Origin: an uncultured Zetaproteobacteria bacterium
GTDB taxonomy: Bacteria > Pseudomonadota > Zetaproteobacteria > Mariprofundales > Mariprofundaceae
DNA length: 24,874 nt
Reading direction: 5' to 3'
Assembly: GCA_947311795.1 (NCBI GenBank)
Contig: CAMZLX010000136.1
Span: forward strand, 1-24,874
Program-made: the position numbers and the translations under genes
Part shown: piece by piece, positions 1 to 6,251 of the stretch
Layout of the letters: each line of letters opens with the position of its first letter
How positions within the stretch are numbered: position 1 is the first letter of the stretch
Notes under the pieces: model-generated
Told to the model about the DNA's origin: nothing
Databases searched by the model: none
What the model saw: the letters and a program-made list of their open reading frames with translations, nothing else

Positions 1-507
1 ACATCCAAAAGCAAAGGCATACGCGACAAATGTTTGCTGGAATTGATGTATGCCACGGGTTTGCGTGTATCCGAGCTTGCAGGGTTAAAAGTGTCCGACA
101 TCAATCGCAGGCAACAAACCTTGCGGGTGATTGGTAAGGGCAACAAAGAGCGGGAAGTGCCGTATGGTGAGGAAGCGGATATTTGGTTATCGCGATGGTT
201 AGAAGTGCGCACGGAGAACAGTGTTTATGTGTTTCCAAGCCGAGGCAGCCATATCACAAGACAAACCTTGTGGATGTGTGTGAATAAATATGCCAAACAA
301 GCCGGCATTTATCCTTTGCCTTCGCCGCATGTATTGCGCCATGCCTTTGCTACACATTTGCTCAACCATGGTGCAGACTTACGCGTGGTGCAAACCCTTT
401 TGGGGCATGAAAACATTACCACCACAGAGATTTACACCCATGTTTCGCGCAGCCAGCTTCATGATGAAGTGAACCGCTCGCATCCTATGGGTAAACGTAA
501 AAGTTAA
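1..507 (+). CDS. xerD: Tyrosine recombinase XerD, C-terminal part (5' end outside window)
   Basis: This is the catalytic domain of the site-specific recombinase that, with XerC, resolves chromosome dimers at dif. The frame is open from base 1, so the N-terminal core-binding domain lies upstream of the window. Conserved residues are in order: Arg in ATGLRVSEL, Lys in GKGNKER, the HxxR of SPHVLRHAFATHLL, His of LLGHENI and the nucleophile Tyr of TTEIYTHVS. The long match to XerD wording (RVIGKGNKE, SPHVLRHAFATHLLNHGADL) favours XerD over XerC, although the basic tail HPMGKRKS looks more like XerC. ettA starts about 50 bases downstream with no terminator between, so the two may be cotranscribed. 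A TTG near base 34 lies inside the domain and is not the start. Confidence 0.93.
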   Translation, partial: TSKSKGIRDKCLLELMYATGLRVSELAGLKVSDINRRQQTLRVIGKGNKEREVPYGEEADIWLSRWLEVRTENSVYVFPSRGSHITRQTLWMCVNKYAKQAGIYPLPSPHVLRHAFATHLLNHGADLRVVQTLLGHENITTTEIYTHVSRSQLHDEVNRSHPMGKRKS

Positions 508-556
508 ATAGAAAGCGTTAAAACAAACGATAACAGTAAAGAGGATATTAAAGTTT

Positions 557-2221
557 ATGGCAGAGTTTATTTATACCATGCAAGGCGTGGGCAAAGTGGT
601 TGGTGGCAAGAAAAAAATCTTGGATGATATATGGTTATCATTTTACCCTGGCGCCAAAATCGGCGTATTGGGTCTCAATGGTTCGGGTAAATCAACCTTA
701 TTAAAAATCATGGCAGGGTTAGACACTGAAATCTTGGGTGAAGCTCGCCCTGCCGAGGGCATCAAGATTGGATACTTGGCGCAAGAGCCTGAATTGGATG
801 AGTCCAAAGATGTGCGTGGCAATGTTGAAGAAGCCGTGAGCGAGGTTGTGCAAGCTTTGGCAGACTTGGATGCCGTGTATGCCGAATATGCCGAGCCTGA
901 TGCGGATTTTGATGCACTGGCGAAGAAACAAGCCAAGCTTGAAGATATTATCAATGCAGCTGATGGGCATGACTTGGATAGGAAGTTAGACATTGCAGCC
1001 GATGCACTGCGTTTGCCGGCTTGGGATGCAGATGTGTCCAAACTATCGGGTGGTGAGCGTAGACGCGTTGCTCTTTGTCGTTTATTGTTGTCTAACCCAG
1101 ATATGATTTTATTGGATGAGCCCACCAACCATTTGGATGCGGAATCCGTGGCATGGCTTGAGCGATTTTTGCATGACTACACAGGTACAGTGGTAGCCGT
1201 AACCCATGATAGGTATTTCTTGGATAATGTGGCGGGCTGGATTTTAGAGTTAGACCGAGGCAAAGGTATTCCTTATGAGGGTAACTATTCATCATGGCTT
1301 GAGCAAAAAGATGCGCGGTTAAGTCAAGAGAGCAAAGAGGAATCTTCGCGTCAAAAAGCCATCAAACAAGAGTTAGAATGGGTTCGCCAAGGCACCAAAG
1401 GCAGACATGCCAAATCCAAAGCACGTTTGAAAGCTTTTGATGAGTTGGCAAGCAAAGAAGTGCAGCAGCGCAATGCCACCAAACAAATCTTTATCCCTGT
1501 TGCCGAGCGATTGGGTGATGTGGTTATCAAAGCGGAGACGGTGAGCAAAGCTTATGGTGATAGGGTGTTGTATGACGATTTAAACTTTAATTTGCCGCGT
1601 GGTGGTATTGTGGGTGTGATTGGGGCGAATGGTGCGGGTAAAACCACGTTGTTCCGCATGATTACAGGCGAAGAGCAGCCAACATCGGGTGATTTGACGG
1701 TGGGCGAGACGGTGCAACTGGCGTATGTTGATCAATCGCGCGATGCCTTGGATGATAATAAAACTGTGTTTGATGAGATTTCAGGCGGCTCTGATTTTAT
1801 CACCTTGGGTAAAGCTGAAGTGTCTTCGCGGGCATATTGTGGTCGGTTTAACTTCAAAGGTGGCGACCAACAAAAGAAAGTGTCCATGCTATCGGGTGGT
1901 GAGCGTAATCGTTTGCATTTAGCCAAAATGCTCAAAGAGGGCGGCAATGTGTTGCTGCTCGATGAGCCGACCAATGATTTGGATGTGGAAACATTACGCG
2001 CGCTCGAAGATGCGCTGCTTGATTTTGCAGGCTGCGCCGTAGTCATTTCGCATGATAGGTGGTTCTTAGACCGTATTGCTACCCATATCCTCGCTTTTGA
2101 AGGTGATGGACATGTGGAATGGTTTGAAGGCAACTTCGCTGAATATGAAAAAGATAAAGAGCGTAGGCTCGGCAAAGATGCAGCGCAACCGCATCGCATT
2201 AAATACAAAAAACTAGCGTGA
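557..2221 (+). CDS. ettA: Energy-dependent translational throttle protein EttA (ABC-F ATPase)
   Basis: EttA is a soluble ABC-F protein that binds the ribosomal E site and gates the first elongation step according to the ATP/ADP ratio. The 554 residues match the usual length of about 555. Two ATPase cassettes are intact. Domain 1 has Walker A GLNGSGKST (39-47), signature LSGGERRR (163-170) and Walker B with Glu188 followed by PTNHLD. Domain 2 has GANGAGKTT (356-364), LSGGERNR (445-452) and LLLDEPTNDLD with Glu470. Between them, about residues 245-310, lies a charged helical linker typical of the P-site tRNA interaction motif. An arm insertion sits near 90-140, and the C-terminal end PHRIKYKKL is typical of EttA. 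No membrane segments are present. The ATG is preceded by an AGAGGA ribosome site 10-13 bases upstream. A hairpin terminator follows the stop directly. Confidence 0.96.
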   Translation: MAEFIYTMQGVGKVVGGKKKILDDIWLSFYPGAKIGVLGLNGSGKSTLLKIMAGLDTEILGEARPAEGIKIGYLAQEPELDESKDVRGNVEEAVSEVVQALADLDAVYAEYAEPDADFDALAKKQAKLEDIINAADGHDLDRKLDIAADALRLPAWDADVSKLSGGERRRVALCRLLLSNPDMILLDEPTNHLDAESVAWLERFLHDYTGTVVAVTHDRYFLDNVAGWILELDRGKGIPYEGNYSSWLEQKDARLSQESKEESSRQKAIKQELEWVRQGTKGRHAKSKARLKAFDELASKEVQQRNATKQIFIPVAERLGDVVIKAETVSKAYGDRVLYDDLNFNLPRGGIVGVIGANGAGKTTLFRMITGEEQPTSGDLTVGETVQLAYVDQSRDALDDNKTVFDEISGGSDFITLGKAEVSSRAYCGRFNFKGGDQQKKVSMLSGGERNRLHLAKMLKEGGNVLLLDEPTNDLDVETLRALEDALLDFAGCAVVISHDRWFLDRIATHILAFEGDGHVEWFEGNFAEYEKDKERRLGKDAAQPHRIKYKKLA

Positions 2222-2225
2222 TAAG

Positions 2226-2260
2226 AAGCCCATTTAGAGAAATCTAAGTGGGCTTTTTTA
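2226..2260 (+). terminator. Rho-independent terminator of ettA
   Basis: Two 13-base arms (2226-2238 and 2243-2255) pair completely, with one G-T pair, around a GAAA tetraloop and run into a T tract ending at 2259. It lies five bases after the ettA stop. It marks the boundary between the housekeeping genes and the toxin-antitoxin island. Confidence 0.93.
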
Positions 2261-2314
2261 TTGATATGGAGTATAGAAGCAGGAATGTGCAAATATGCTA
2301 TGATTAATTTTACC

Positions 2315-2342
2315 TTGACGACTGTATCTAATCGGATACAAT
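2315..2342 (+). promoter_or_regulatory. Sigma70-type promoter of the HigB-like toxin operon with embedded operator
   Basis: TTGACG (2315-2320), a 16-base spacer and TACAAT (2337-2342) form a near-consensus promoter. A perfect inverted repeat, TGTATC (2323-2328) and GATACA (2335-2340), fills the spacer and overlaps the -10 box. That is where the TA antitoxin would repress its own operon. The expected transcription start falls at about 2349-2350, on the ATG itself. Confidence 0.75.
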
Positions 2343-2349
2343 AAGTTGT

Positions 2350-2640
2350 ATGATTGAAGTTAGACAAACTGATATTTATGCAAATTGGTTTGCTAAACTT
2401 CGTGATTTACGGGCAAAGTCGCGTATTGATGCCAGAGTTCGTAGGTTGTCATTAGGCAATGCAGGTGATGTAAAACCAGTAGGTGGTGGTATATCTGAAC
2501 TGCGTGTTGATGTTGGTAAAGGTTATCGCGTTTATTACATTAACCATAATGGCAGTCTGATTATTTTGTTGGCTGGCGGTGATAAATCTTCGCAGCAACG
2601 CGACATTGAAAAAGCTAAAGTGCTTGCGGCTGATTTATAG
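2350..2640 (+). CDS. RelE/HigB-family toxin of a type II TA module (addiction module killer protein)
   Basis: A 96-residue basic protein of the phage Gp49-like/HigB branch of the RelE/ParE superfamily (the group annotated as putative addiction module killer protein). These are usually ribosome-dependent mRNA interferases. Recognisable parts are the N-terminal TDIYANWFAKLRD, a middle RVRRLSLGNAGD, the core GGGISELRVDVGKGYRVYY and the C-terminal LLAGGDKSSQQRDIEKA. The first in-frame start is ATG 2350; a stop codon at 2329-2331 closes the frame upstream. No Shine-Dalgarno sequence is visible, and the promoter position predicts a leaderless message. The toxin comes first and the antitoxin second, as is usual for HigBA-type modules. 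The family call is firm; the cellular target is inferred. Confidence 0.87.
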   Translation: MIEVRQTDIYANWFAKLRDLRAKSRIDARVRRLSLGNAGDVKPVGGGISELRVDVGKGYRVYYINHNGSLIILLAGGDKSSQQRDIEKAKVLAADL

Positions 2641-2650
2641 GAGTAGTGAT

Positions 2651-2932
2651 ATGGTTGTAGCAACCAAAGTGTGGGATGTGAGTGAACATTTAACCAGCCC
2701 TGAAGCTATTGCTGAATATATGACAGCAGTGCTTGAAGATGGTGACCCTGATTTACTGCTTGCAGCATTGGGTGATATTGCCAAGGCTAAAGGCATGAGC
2801 AAATTAGCAAGTGAAACAGGGCTTGGTCGTGAAAGCCTGTATAAGGCACTTTCGCCAGGTGCAAAACCTCGTTATGACACTATTTTGAAAGTGATGCGAG
2901 GTCTTGATATTCACCTAAGAGCATCGGTTTGA
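2651..2932 (+). CDS. HTH-type antitoxin of the HigB-like module
   Basis: A 93-residue partner of the preceding toxin. It resembles the addiction module antidote protein family with a lambda-repressor-like helix-turn-helix. Residues about 47-75 (DIAKAKGMSKLASETGLGRE, then SLYKALS) carry the helix-turn-helix, and the C-terminal part (ILKVMRGLDIHLRASV) is typical of the family. ATG 2651 is preferred over an upstream in-frame start because a TAGGAG ribosome site overlaps the toxin stop at the right spacing. Ten bases separate the two genes, so they form one operon. The protein likely binds the inverted repeat in the 2315-2342 promoter and neutralises the toxin. Confidence 0.86.
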   Translation: MVVATKVWDVSEHLTSPEAIAEYMTAVLEDGDPDLLLAALGDIAKAKGMSKLASETGLGRESLYKALSPGAKPRYDTILKVMRGLDIHLRASV

Positions 2933-3003
2933 GATGGAACAGTTTAAAGGGATAGGTGGGTAATATGAATATTATTAGAAAAATGGTTTTTTTAGATGTC
3001 TAA

Positions 3004-3013
3004 GGAAATCGGG
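3004..3013 (+). repeat. 10-base direct repeat GGAAATCGGG, copy 1
   Basis: The same ten bases recur at 3657-3666. Copy 1 continues as GTCAGGTC and TATTATTT; copy 2 continues as GGACAGTATACTAA. The two copies bracket the RelE/Phd module with its promoter. The 133-base gap between the HTH antitoxin and the RelE-like gene contains nothing else recognisable. Confidence 0.6.
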
Positions 3014-3064
3014 TCAGGTCTATTATTTACTATTCGCTTGAGATAACTGGGCAGAGTCCTTTAA

Positions 3065-3343
3065 TTAACGATAAACCTCTTGGTGTGTGCCAATATTAAT
3101 GGGGATAATGGTTTCATCTTCAAGGATGAGTTCAATGGTAAGGCGGTAACTCACATTGATGGATACTGAGTGTAAATCTTTGAGCCTGCCTGTGAGTTTA
3201 TGCAAGCGCAGGGCAGGGTGATAAGGGTTAAGCTCTAAGAGTTGTAGGGTTTTGAGGTATTGTTGTTTGAGTTCAGGATGTTTTTTAGCAAACTTTTTGG
3301 CGCGTTTTATATAACTGTCGGTAAAAACAAGTTGAAACGGCAT
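3065..3343 (-). CDS. RelE-family toxin, mRNA interferase type
   Basis: A 92-residue RelE/YafQ-like toxin. It shows the N-terminal FTDSYIKRAKKFAKKHPEL, the central LHKLTGRLKDLHSVSI, then VSYRLTIE, and a C-terminal block ending NIGTHQEVYR, which is the usual H..VY end of the fold. It starts at ATG 3343, which shares one base with the antitoxin stop (TAATG), so translation is coupled. Members of this family are endoribonucleases that cut mRNA on the ribosome; activity here is inferred. It belongs to a second TA module, transcribed opposite to the first and unrelated in antitoxin type. Confidence 0.87.
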   Translation of the reverse strand: MPFQLVFTDSYIKRAKKFAKKHPELKQQYLKTLQLLELNPYHPALRLHKLTGRLKDLHSVSINVSYRLTIELILEDETIIPINIGTHQEVYR

Positions 3344-3594
3344 TAGTCAAACATACGCTGCACATGCGCTTCTGCGCTTTCTTGGGTTGCCTTGTTGTTC
3401 GTTATGTCTTGCCTGCTTTCAAGCAGGGCAGCTTCAAGTTCAATCTCTCTAAGATGATGGTAGTGCTCAATATCTAGTACCACATACTTTTCTTTGCCAC
3501 GCACCGTAATCATCAATTCGGGCGAATCTTTCAAACCTTCTTCAAGTGAAGATATACCGCGTGTTTTTAATTCATTGGCTGTGAGCGTGTGCAT
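3343..3594 (-). CDS. Phd/YefM-family antitoxin partner of the RelE-like toxin
   Basis: An 83-residue antitoxin beginning MHTLTANELKTRGISSLEE, with the Phd/YefM-like middle DSPELMITVRGKEKYVVLD and a helical, acidic C-terminal part that would wrap the toxin. The reading frame extends 17 codons upstream to a TTG at 3645. That start is rejected: the TTG lies inside the -35 box of a good promoter, while ATG 3594 has an AGGAG ribosome site at 3602-3606 on the minus strand. The antitoxin precedes the toxin and overlaps it by one base. It should repress its own promoter. Confidence 0.84.
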   Translation of the reverse strand: MHTLTANELKTRGISSLEEGLKDSPELMITVRGKEKYVVLDIEHYHHLREIELEAALLESRQDITNNKATQESAEAHVQRMFD

Positions 3595-3616
3595 AATAAT
3601 ACTCCTAACAGTGCTA

Positions 3617-3645
3617 TTTATAGTGTTGTTAATGGTGTGGGTCAA
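3617..3645 (-). promoter_or_regulatory. Promoter of the Phd/RelE module
   Basis: On the minus strand TTGACC (3645-3640), a 17-base spacer and TATAAA (3622-3617) make a near-consensus sigma70 promoter. A short dyad, CTAT-AA-ATAG, spans the -10 region. The AGGAG ribosome site and ATG 3594 follow at suitable distance, giving a short leader. Confidence 0.75.
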
Positions 3646-3656
3646 GGTGAACGAGT

Positions 3657-3666
3657 GGAAATCGGG
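3657..3666 (+). repeat. 10-base direct repeat GGAAATCGGG, copy 2
   Basis: The second copy of the repeat at 3004-3013. It is followed at once by GGACAGTATACTAA, whose last bases hold the stop codon of the broken yoeB. From memory, short conserved words of this GGGTCAG / GGGGACAGTATACT kind often lie next to IS200-like REP-associated transposase genes. That link is an inference. Confidence 0.55.
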
Positions 3667-3675
3667 GACAGTATA

Positions 3676-3935
3676 CTAATAATGCTTACGGCAGGAAAGA
3701 ATAGTGATGTGGGCATCATCAATGGCATAAACCAAGCGGTTGGTGTCATCGATTCGCCTTGACCAAAAGCCCGATAAGCTGCCTTTCAGCGGTTCATGTT
3801 TGCAATGCCTGTGAAATGATTTCTTTGCACATCTTTGATAAGGGTGTTGATGCGTTTCAGGGTTTTACGGTCTTGGCTTTGCCACCACACATAATCTTGC
3901 CATGCATGGTCTGTCCAAGCGAGTTGCTTAGTCAT
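3676..3935 (-). pseudogene. yoeB: YoeB-family toxin, inactivated by a one-base deletion
   Basis: Read from ATG 3935, the frame gives a YoeB start (MTKQLAWTDHAWQDYVWWQ, then RINTLIKDVQRNHFTGI) and hits a stop at 3786-3788 after 49 codons. The next frame carries the rest of YoeB without a break: HEPLKGSLSGFWSRR, RLVYAI and the C-terminal SCRKHY, ending at 3676. The span is 260 bases, one short of a whole number of codons. The expected Gly-Lys after FTGI is encoded as GC AAA rather than GGC AAA, so a single G appears lost. The residues corresponding to the catalytic Glu, Arg, His and Tyr of YoeB all lie after the break. The normally conserved Pro of KPEPLK is His here, a second sign of relaxed selection. 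A sequencing error remains possible. Confidence 0.86.
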
Positions 3936-4182
3936 CAAGCAAATCTTTGTTTTTGGTTTGTCCTTCGCGGTATTGCGCTATGCTTTCCATCAGATGTTTG
4001 GCATTGGCAGGGGATTCTAAGAGGTGAAGGGTTTCCATGATGCCATTAAAATAATCCAAACCCATGACCACAGCATCGGCACTGTCTCGGCGGTTAATTA
4101 CCGTATAATCTGCATCATCCACCACATCATCAAGCAGGCGTTTTAGGTTGTTTCGTGCTTCTGTAAAGTTTACAACTTGCAT
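3928..4182 (-). CDS. yefM: YefM-family antitoxin (partner of broken YoeB)
   Basis: An 84-residue Phd/YefM antitoxin: MQVVNFTEARNNLKRLLDDV, then ADYTVINRRDSADAVVMGLDYFNGIMETLHLL, which is a textbook YefM N-terminal dimerisation and DNA-binding domain. An acidic C-terminal toxin-binding tail follows. GAGGT lies seven bases before ATG 4182. The gene overlaps the yoeB start by eight bases, the usual yefM-yoeB arrangement. Since yoeB is frameshifted, this antitoxin is probably an orphan that still controls its own promoter and might cross-neutralise another RelE-type toxin. Confidence 0.9.
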   Translation of the reverse strand: MQVVNFTEARNNLKRLLDDVVDDADYTVINRRDSADAVVMGLDYFNGIMETLHLLESPANAKHLMESIAQYREGQTKNKDLLDD

Positions 4183-4193
4183 ATCAATACCTC

Positions 4194-4257
4194 ACATGTA
4201 CAACTTATGGAACAAGTCTAGTGAATTGATGACACATGTGCAAGTTACGAGACATGT
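4194..4257 (-). promoter_or_regulatory. yefM promoter and operator sites (three ACATGT hexamers, one overlapping TGTACA)
   Basis: Minus-strand TTGCAC (4243-4238), a 17-base spacer and TAGACT (4220-4215) form a plausible promoter. The palindromic hexamer ACATGT occurs at 4194-4199, 4234-4239 (inside CACATGTG, overlapping the -35 box) and 4252-4257. TGTACA, the known core of E. coli YefM operators, overlaps the first at 4197-4202. The spacing and overlap fit autorepression by YefM. Confidence 0.65.
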
Positions 4258-4276
4258 GTTAACCAATACAGAAGGT

Positions 4277-4684
4277 TTAAAGGCTTACAAACTGCTTACG
4301 TGCATCAAGCACTTTTACGATATAGTTGCGGGTTTCCTCATGAGGATGGTTATTCTTCAGCATTCTAAGCACTTCAGCCGTGGATAAATTGTTGATGATA
4401 CCAATGGCTTTGCTGGGTGAGGTTGTGCCGCTGAATGTTTTAAACACATTACCCGTACCACCGCGATTTTGAAAGTAGACGGATAATTTGGCATAAGCAT
4501 AAGATGTGAGTATGGCGACAATACCAGCAAATAAAAAGGCAATGGCTGTTGCGCCATGTGCTAGAGAAACAGCTTCACCAAGCACAGCAAAAATACCACC
4601 GCCGACCATGCCACCAATGCCGATGGAAATGGCTCCCCAAGGCCCAATGCTTCTTTGCCCTATACCGTTTTGATGTTCGCTCAA
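4277..4684 (-). pseudogene. Truncated amino-acid/polyamine permease (APC family) N-terminus fused to an unrelated tail
   Basis: The first 76 or so of 135 residues are the start of an APC-superfamily permease: SIGPWGAISIGIGGMVGGGI, a second hydrophobic helix ending AILTSYAYAKLSV, and QNRGGT. That covers about two of the usual 12 membrane helices. After RGGT the sequence changes to a soluble tail (KAIGIINNLSTAEVLRML, then ETRNYIVKVLDARKQF) that I do not recognise and that does not continue the permease. Neither alternative frame restores the family sequence. The start appears to be TTG 4684, one base after the upstream glycosyltransferase stop, with no clear ribosome site. It is most simply a remnant left by a deletion or insertion at the edge of the TA island. 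Transport function is not possible with this length. Confidence 0.72.
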
Positions 4685-4685
4685 T

Positions 4686-5456
4686 TTATTTCAGTAAATC
4701 GTCGTTGCTAACATGTGTCCACTTGCTGCGTGGTCGGTCGATGTATTGAAAATGTTCGTTGGTGAAGCTGCCTTGAATGCAAGTCACCCGATAAAAGCGG
4801 TTATTGGGTTGTTTGTCGCCAATAGCGGTGTTGAAGGTGACAGGCCCCGTTAGATAATACACACCTTGGTCAACCCTGCGGTTTTGGATGTTGTCCACGA
4901 TAATATCTATGGTTTCTTTCAAAATAGGGTGGTTGGGTGCAGCGGCAATCAGATAATTGGTATAATGCTGCTTGTTGACGAGAAACAGCTCATCATCTTC
5001 AGGTTTAATCAGCCAAGCCAATGGCCAAACAAGGTGGGCATCAATGTCCATATACACGCCGCCTTCTTTCCACAATACAAACATGCGCCATAAATCAGCT
5101 TGTGCCGCGCCATTGGTCAGTTGTTTGTAGGCAGTGACAATCTCGGGTGAAGCATTGGCTTCCAAGTATTCAAGGCGGGCTTCGGTGCTGACATAGCGGT
5201 ATTCATAAGAGAGTGACATCAAGCGGTTGAACAAATAATTGATATACACAGGGAATGCCGCTTTGTTGGTGAAGTTGGTTTGCCAAATCACTTTGGGAAT
5301 CTTTTGCTGCTTTTTCGATGAGCACTTGGCAGGGCTGTTGGCAGGAATGGTGAAGCGATAGTTGGGCAATAGGGCATGAAAAGGGTAACTTAATGTCTTA
5401 ATTATTGCGCCAAAGATTTTAATCAGCCGATTGGCAACCACGATATGAACAGTCAT
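4686..5456 (-). CDS. Glycosyltransferase of the GT32 / DXD-sugar-binding type
   Basis: A 256-residue protein with the Gly_transf_sug (OCH1-like) pattern. It has KVIWQTNFTNKAAFPVYINY near residue 55 and AAQADLWRMFVLWKEGGVYM near 120-140, followed by the DID metal- and nucleotide-sugar-binding motif. A C-terminal half includes GPVTFNTAI. Such enzymes transfer a hexose from a nucleotide sugar to surface glycans in the cytoplasm. The N-terminal 25 residues are moderately hydrophobic (IKIFGAIIKTLSYPF) and may associate with the membrane. A GGAG site lies seven bases before ATG 5456. It stands apart from the main polysaccharide operon, beside accessory genes. Acceptor and donor are unknown. Confidence 0.82.
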   Translation of the reverse strand: MTVHIVVANRLIKIFGAIIKTLSYPFHALLPNYRFTIPANSPAKCSSKKQQKIPKVIWQTNFTNKAAFPVYINYLFNRLMSLSYEYRYVSTEARLEYLEANASPEIVTAYKQLTNGAAQADLWRMFVLWKEGGVYMDIDAHLVWPLAWLIKPEDDELFLVNKQHYTNYLIAAAPNHPILKETIDIIVDNIQNRRVDQGVYYLTGPVTFNTAIGDKQPNNRFYRVTCIQGSFTNEHFQYIDRPRSKWTHVSNDDLLK

Positions 5457-5558
5457 TCACACTCCTTGAAATCAATACTGCCTAACTCTATCGCGGGTGA
5501 GTTAAAAACCAATGTGTAGGTGTGTGTATGGGCAATATTTAGTTAAATGAGTATGGTG

Positions 5559-6161
5559 TTAGTTTTGGGGTTTGAGAGGGTGACCAGTCCATGAATGTAA
5601 TACACTGGGAATATCAATATCTTTTATGCCTCTTAACCTGAACACTTCGACCAAAAAATCTTCAGCAGTTTCTAGAGCCTGAATAGCAGTATTTTCCCCT
5701 AGTGACTCAAAAACACTTGTGTCGGCCAATCCATGAATAGTTATTCCTGGCACCTCTATCGTTTCCCATGTGCTAGAAAAATGGACCAAGCCATTTCGTA
5801 TATTTTTCAATTCCATGAATTTTTGACCAGCGCCCGTTCCAAAATCTATTTTCTTCCCAAATACCTCTTTGGGCCATTCTTTTAATTTTTTATCAAGTGA
5901 AACTTGCTTTTGCAAATCATTCTGAATTTTCTTTTCTGCGTGCTTATAAGGAGATTCAGATATCAAAATTCTGAAATAAACATTAAGAAATACTTCTACA
6001 ACAGTTACTGCAGTAATAACACATAGGGCGGCATCTTCTTTTTTATAGGCTTCAATACTATGTTTTTCAACTTGGTGGCACATCCGTCGAAGGGCACTAA
6101 AATAAGACCATACCATTCTGTTTGGTGAGGATAGGGCTTTATTTTTATGCAACTTTTTCAT
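5559..6161 (-). CDS. Hypothetical protein with a HEPN-like RNxxxH motif
   Basis: A 200-residue protein, not assigned with certainty. It is mostly helical, with a hydrophobic helix ALCVITAVTVVEVFLNVYF (45-63) and a central charged region (72-97). An ELKNIRNGLVHFSS segment has Arg122 and His127 in the RX4H spacing of HEPN domains. A long C-terminal helical part follows. HEPN proteins include RNases of toxin and abortive-infection systems, but many family members of this kind have no known function. No nucleotidyltransferase partner is adjacent. No clear ribosome site precedes ATG 6161, and the gene looks more AT-rich than its neighbours. Its position next to the TA island suggests accessory DNA. 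The hydrophobic helix could also be packed inside a soluble bundle. Confidence 0.6.
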   Translation of the reverse strand: MKKLHKNKALSSPNRMVWSYFSALRRMCHQVEKHSIEAYKKEDAALCVITAVTVVEVFLNVYFRILISESPYKHAEKKIQNDLQKQVSLDKKLKEWPKEVFGKKIDFGTGAGQKFMELKNIRNGLVHFSSTWETIEVPGITIHGLADTSVFESLGENTAIQALETAEDFLVEVFRLRGIKDIDIPSVLHSWTGHPLKPQN

Positions 6162-6251
6162 GAAGGTTTATAGTCTTAATATTCTCAAGACTTATACAGT
6201 CACCTTGCCCTTGATGGTGGATATGAAGAGCCAAGCAGGGGCATTTTATAT

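Noticed and set aside
1732..2367. Long open frame on the minus strand opposite the end of ettA
   Set aside because: It is antisense to conserved ettA codons, crosses the terminator and the TA promoter, and encodes a low-complexity Ser/Lys-rich product without family features.
2964..3002. Tiny 12-codon frame after the HTH antitoxin
   Set aside because: It is too short, with no conserved sequence; treated as intergenic.
3595..3645. 17-codon N-terminal extension of the Phd-type antitoxin
   Set aside because: Its TTG is inside the -35 box of the module promoter; ATG 3594 with AGGAG is the better start.
3759..4040. 93-codon plus-strand open frame over yoeB and yefM
   Set aside because: The minus strand spells YoeB and YefM convincingly; the plus frame has no ribosome site or recognisable domain.
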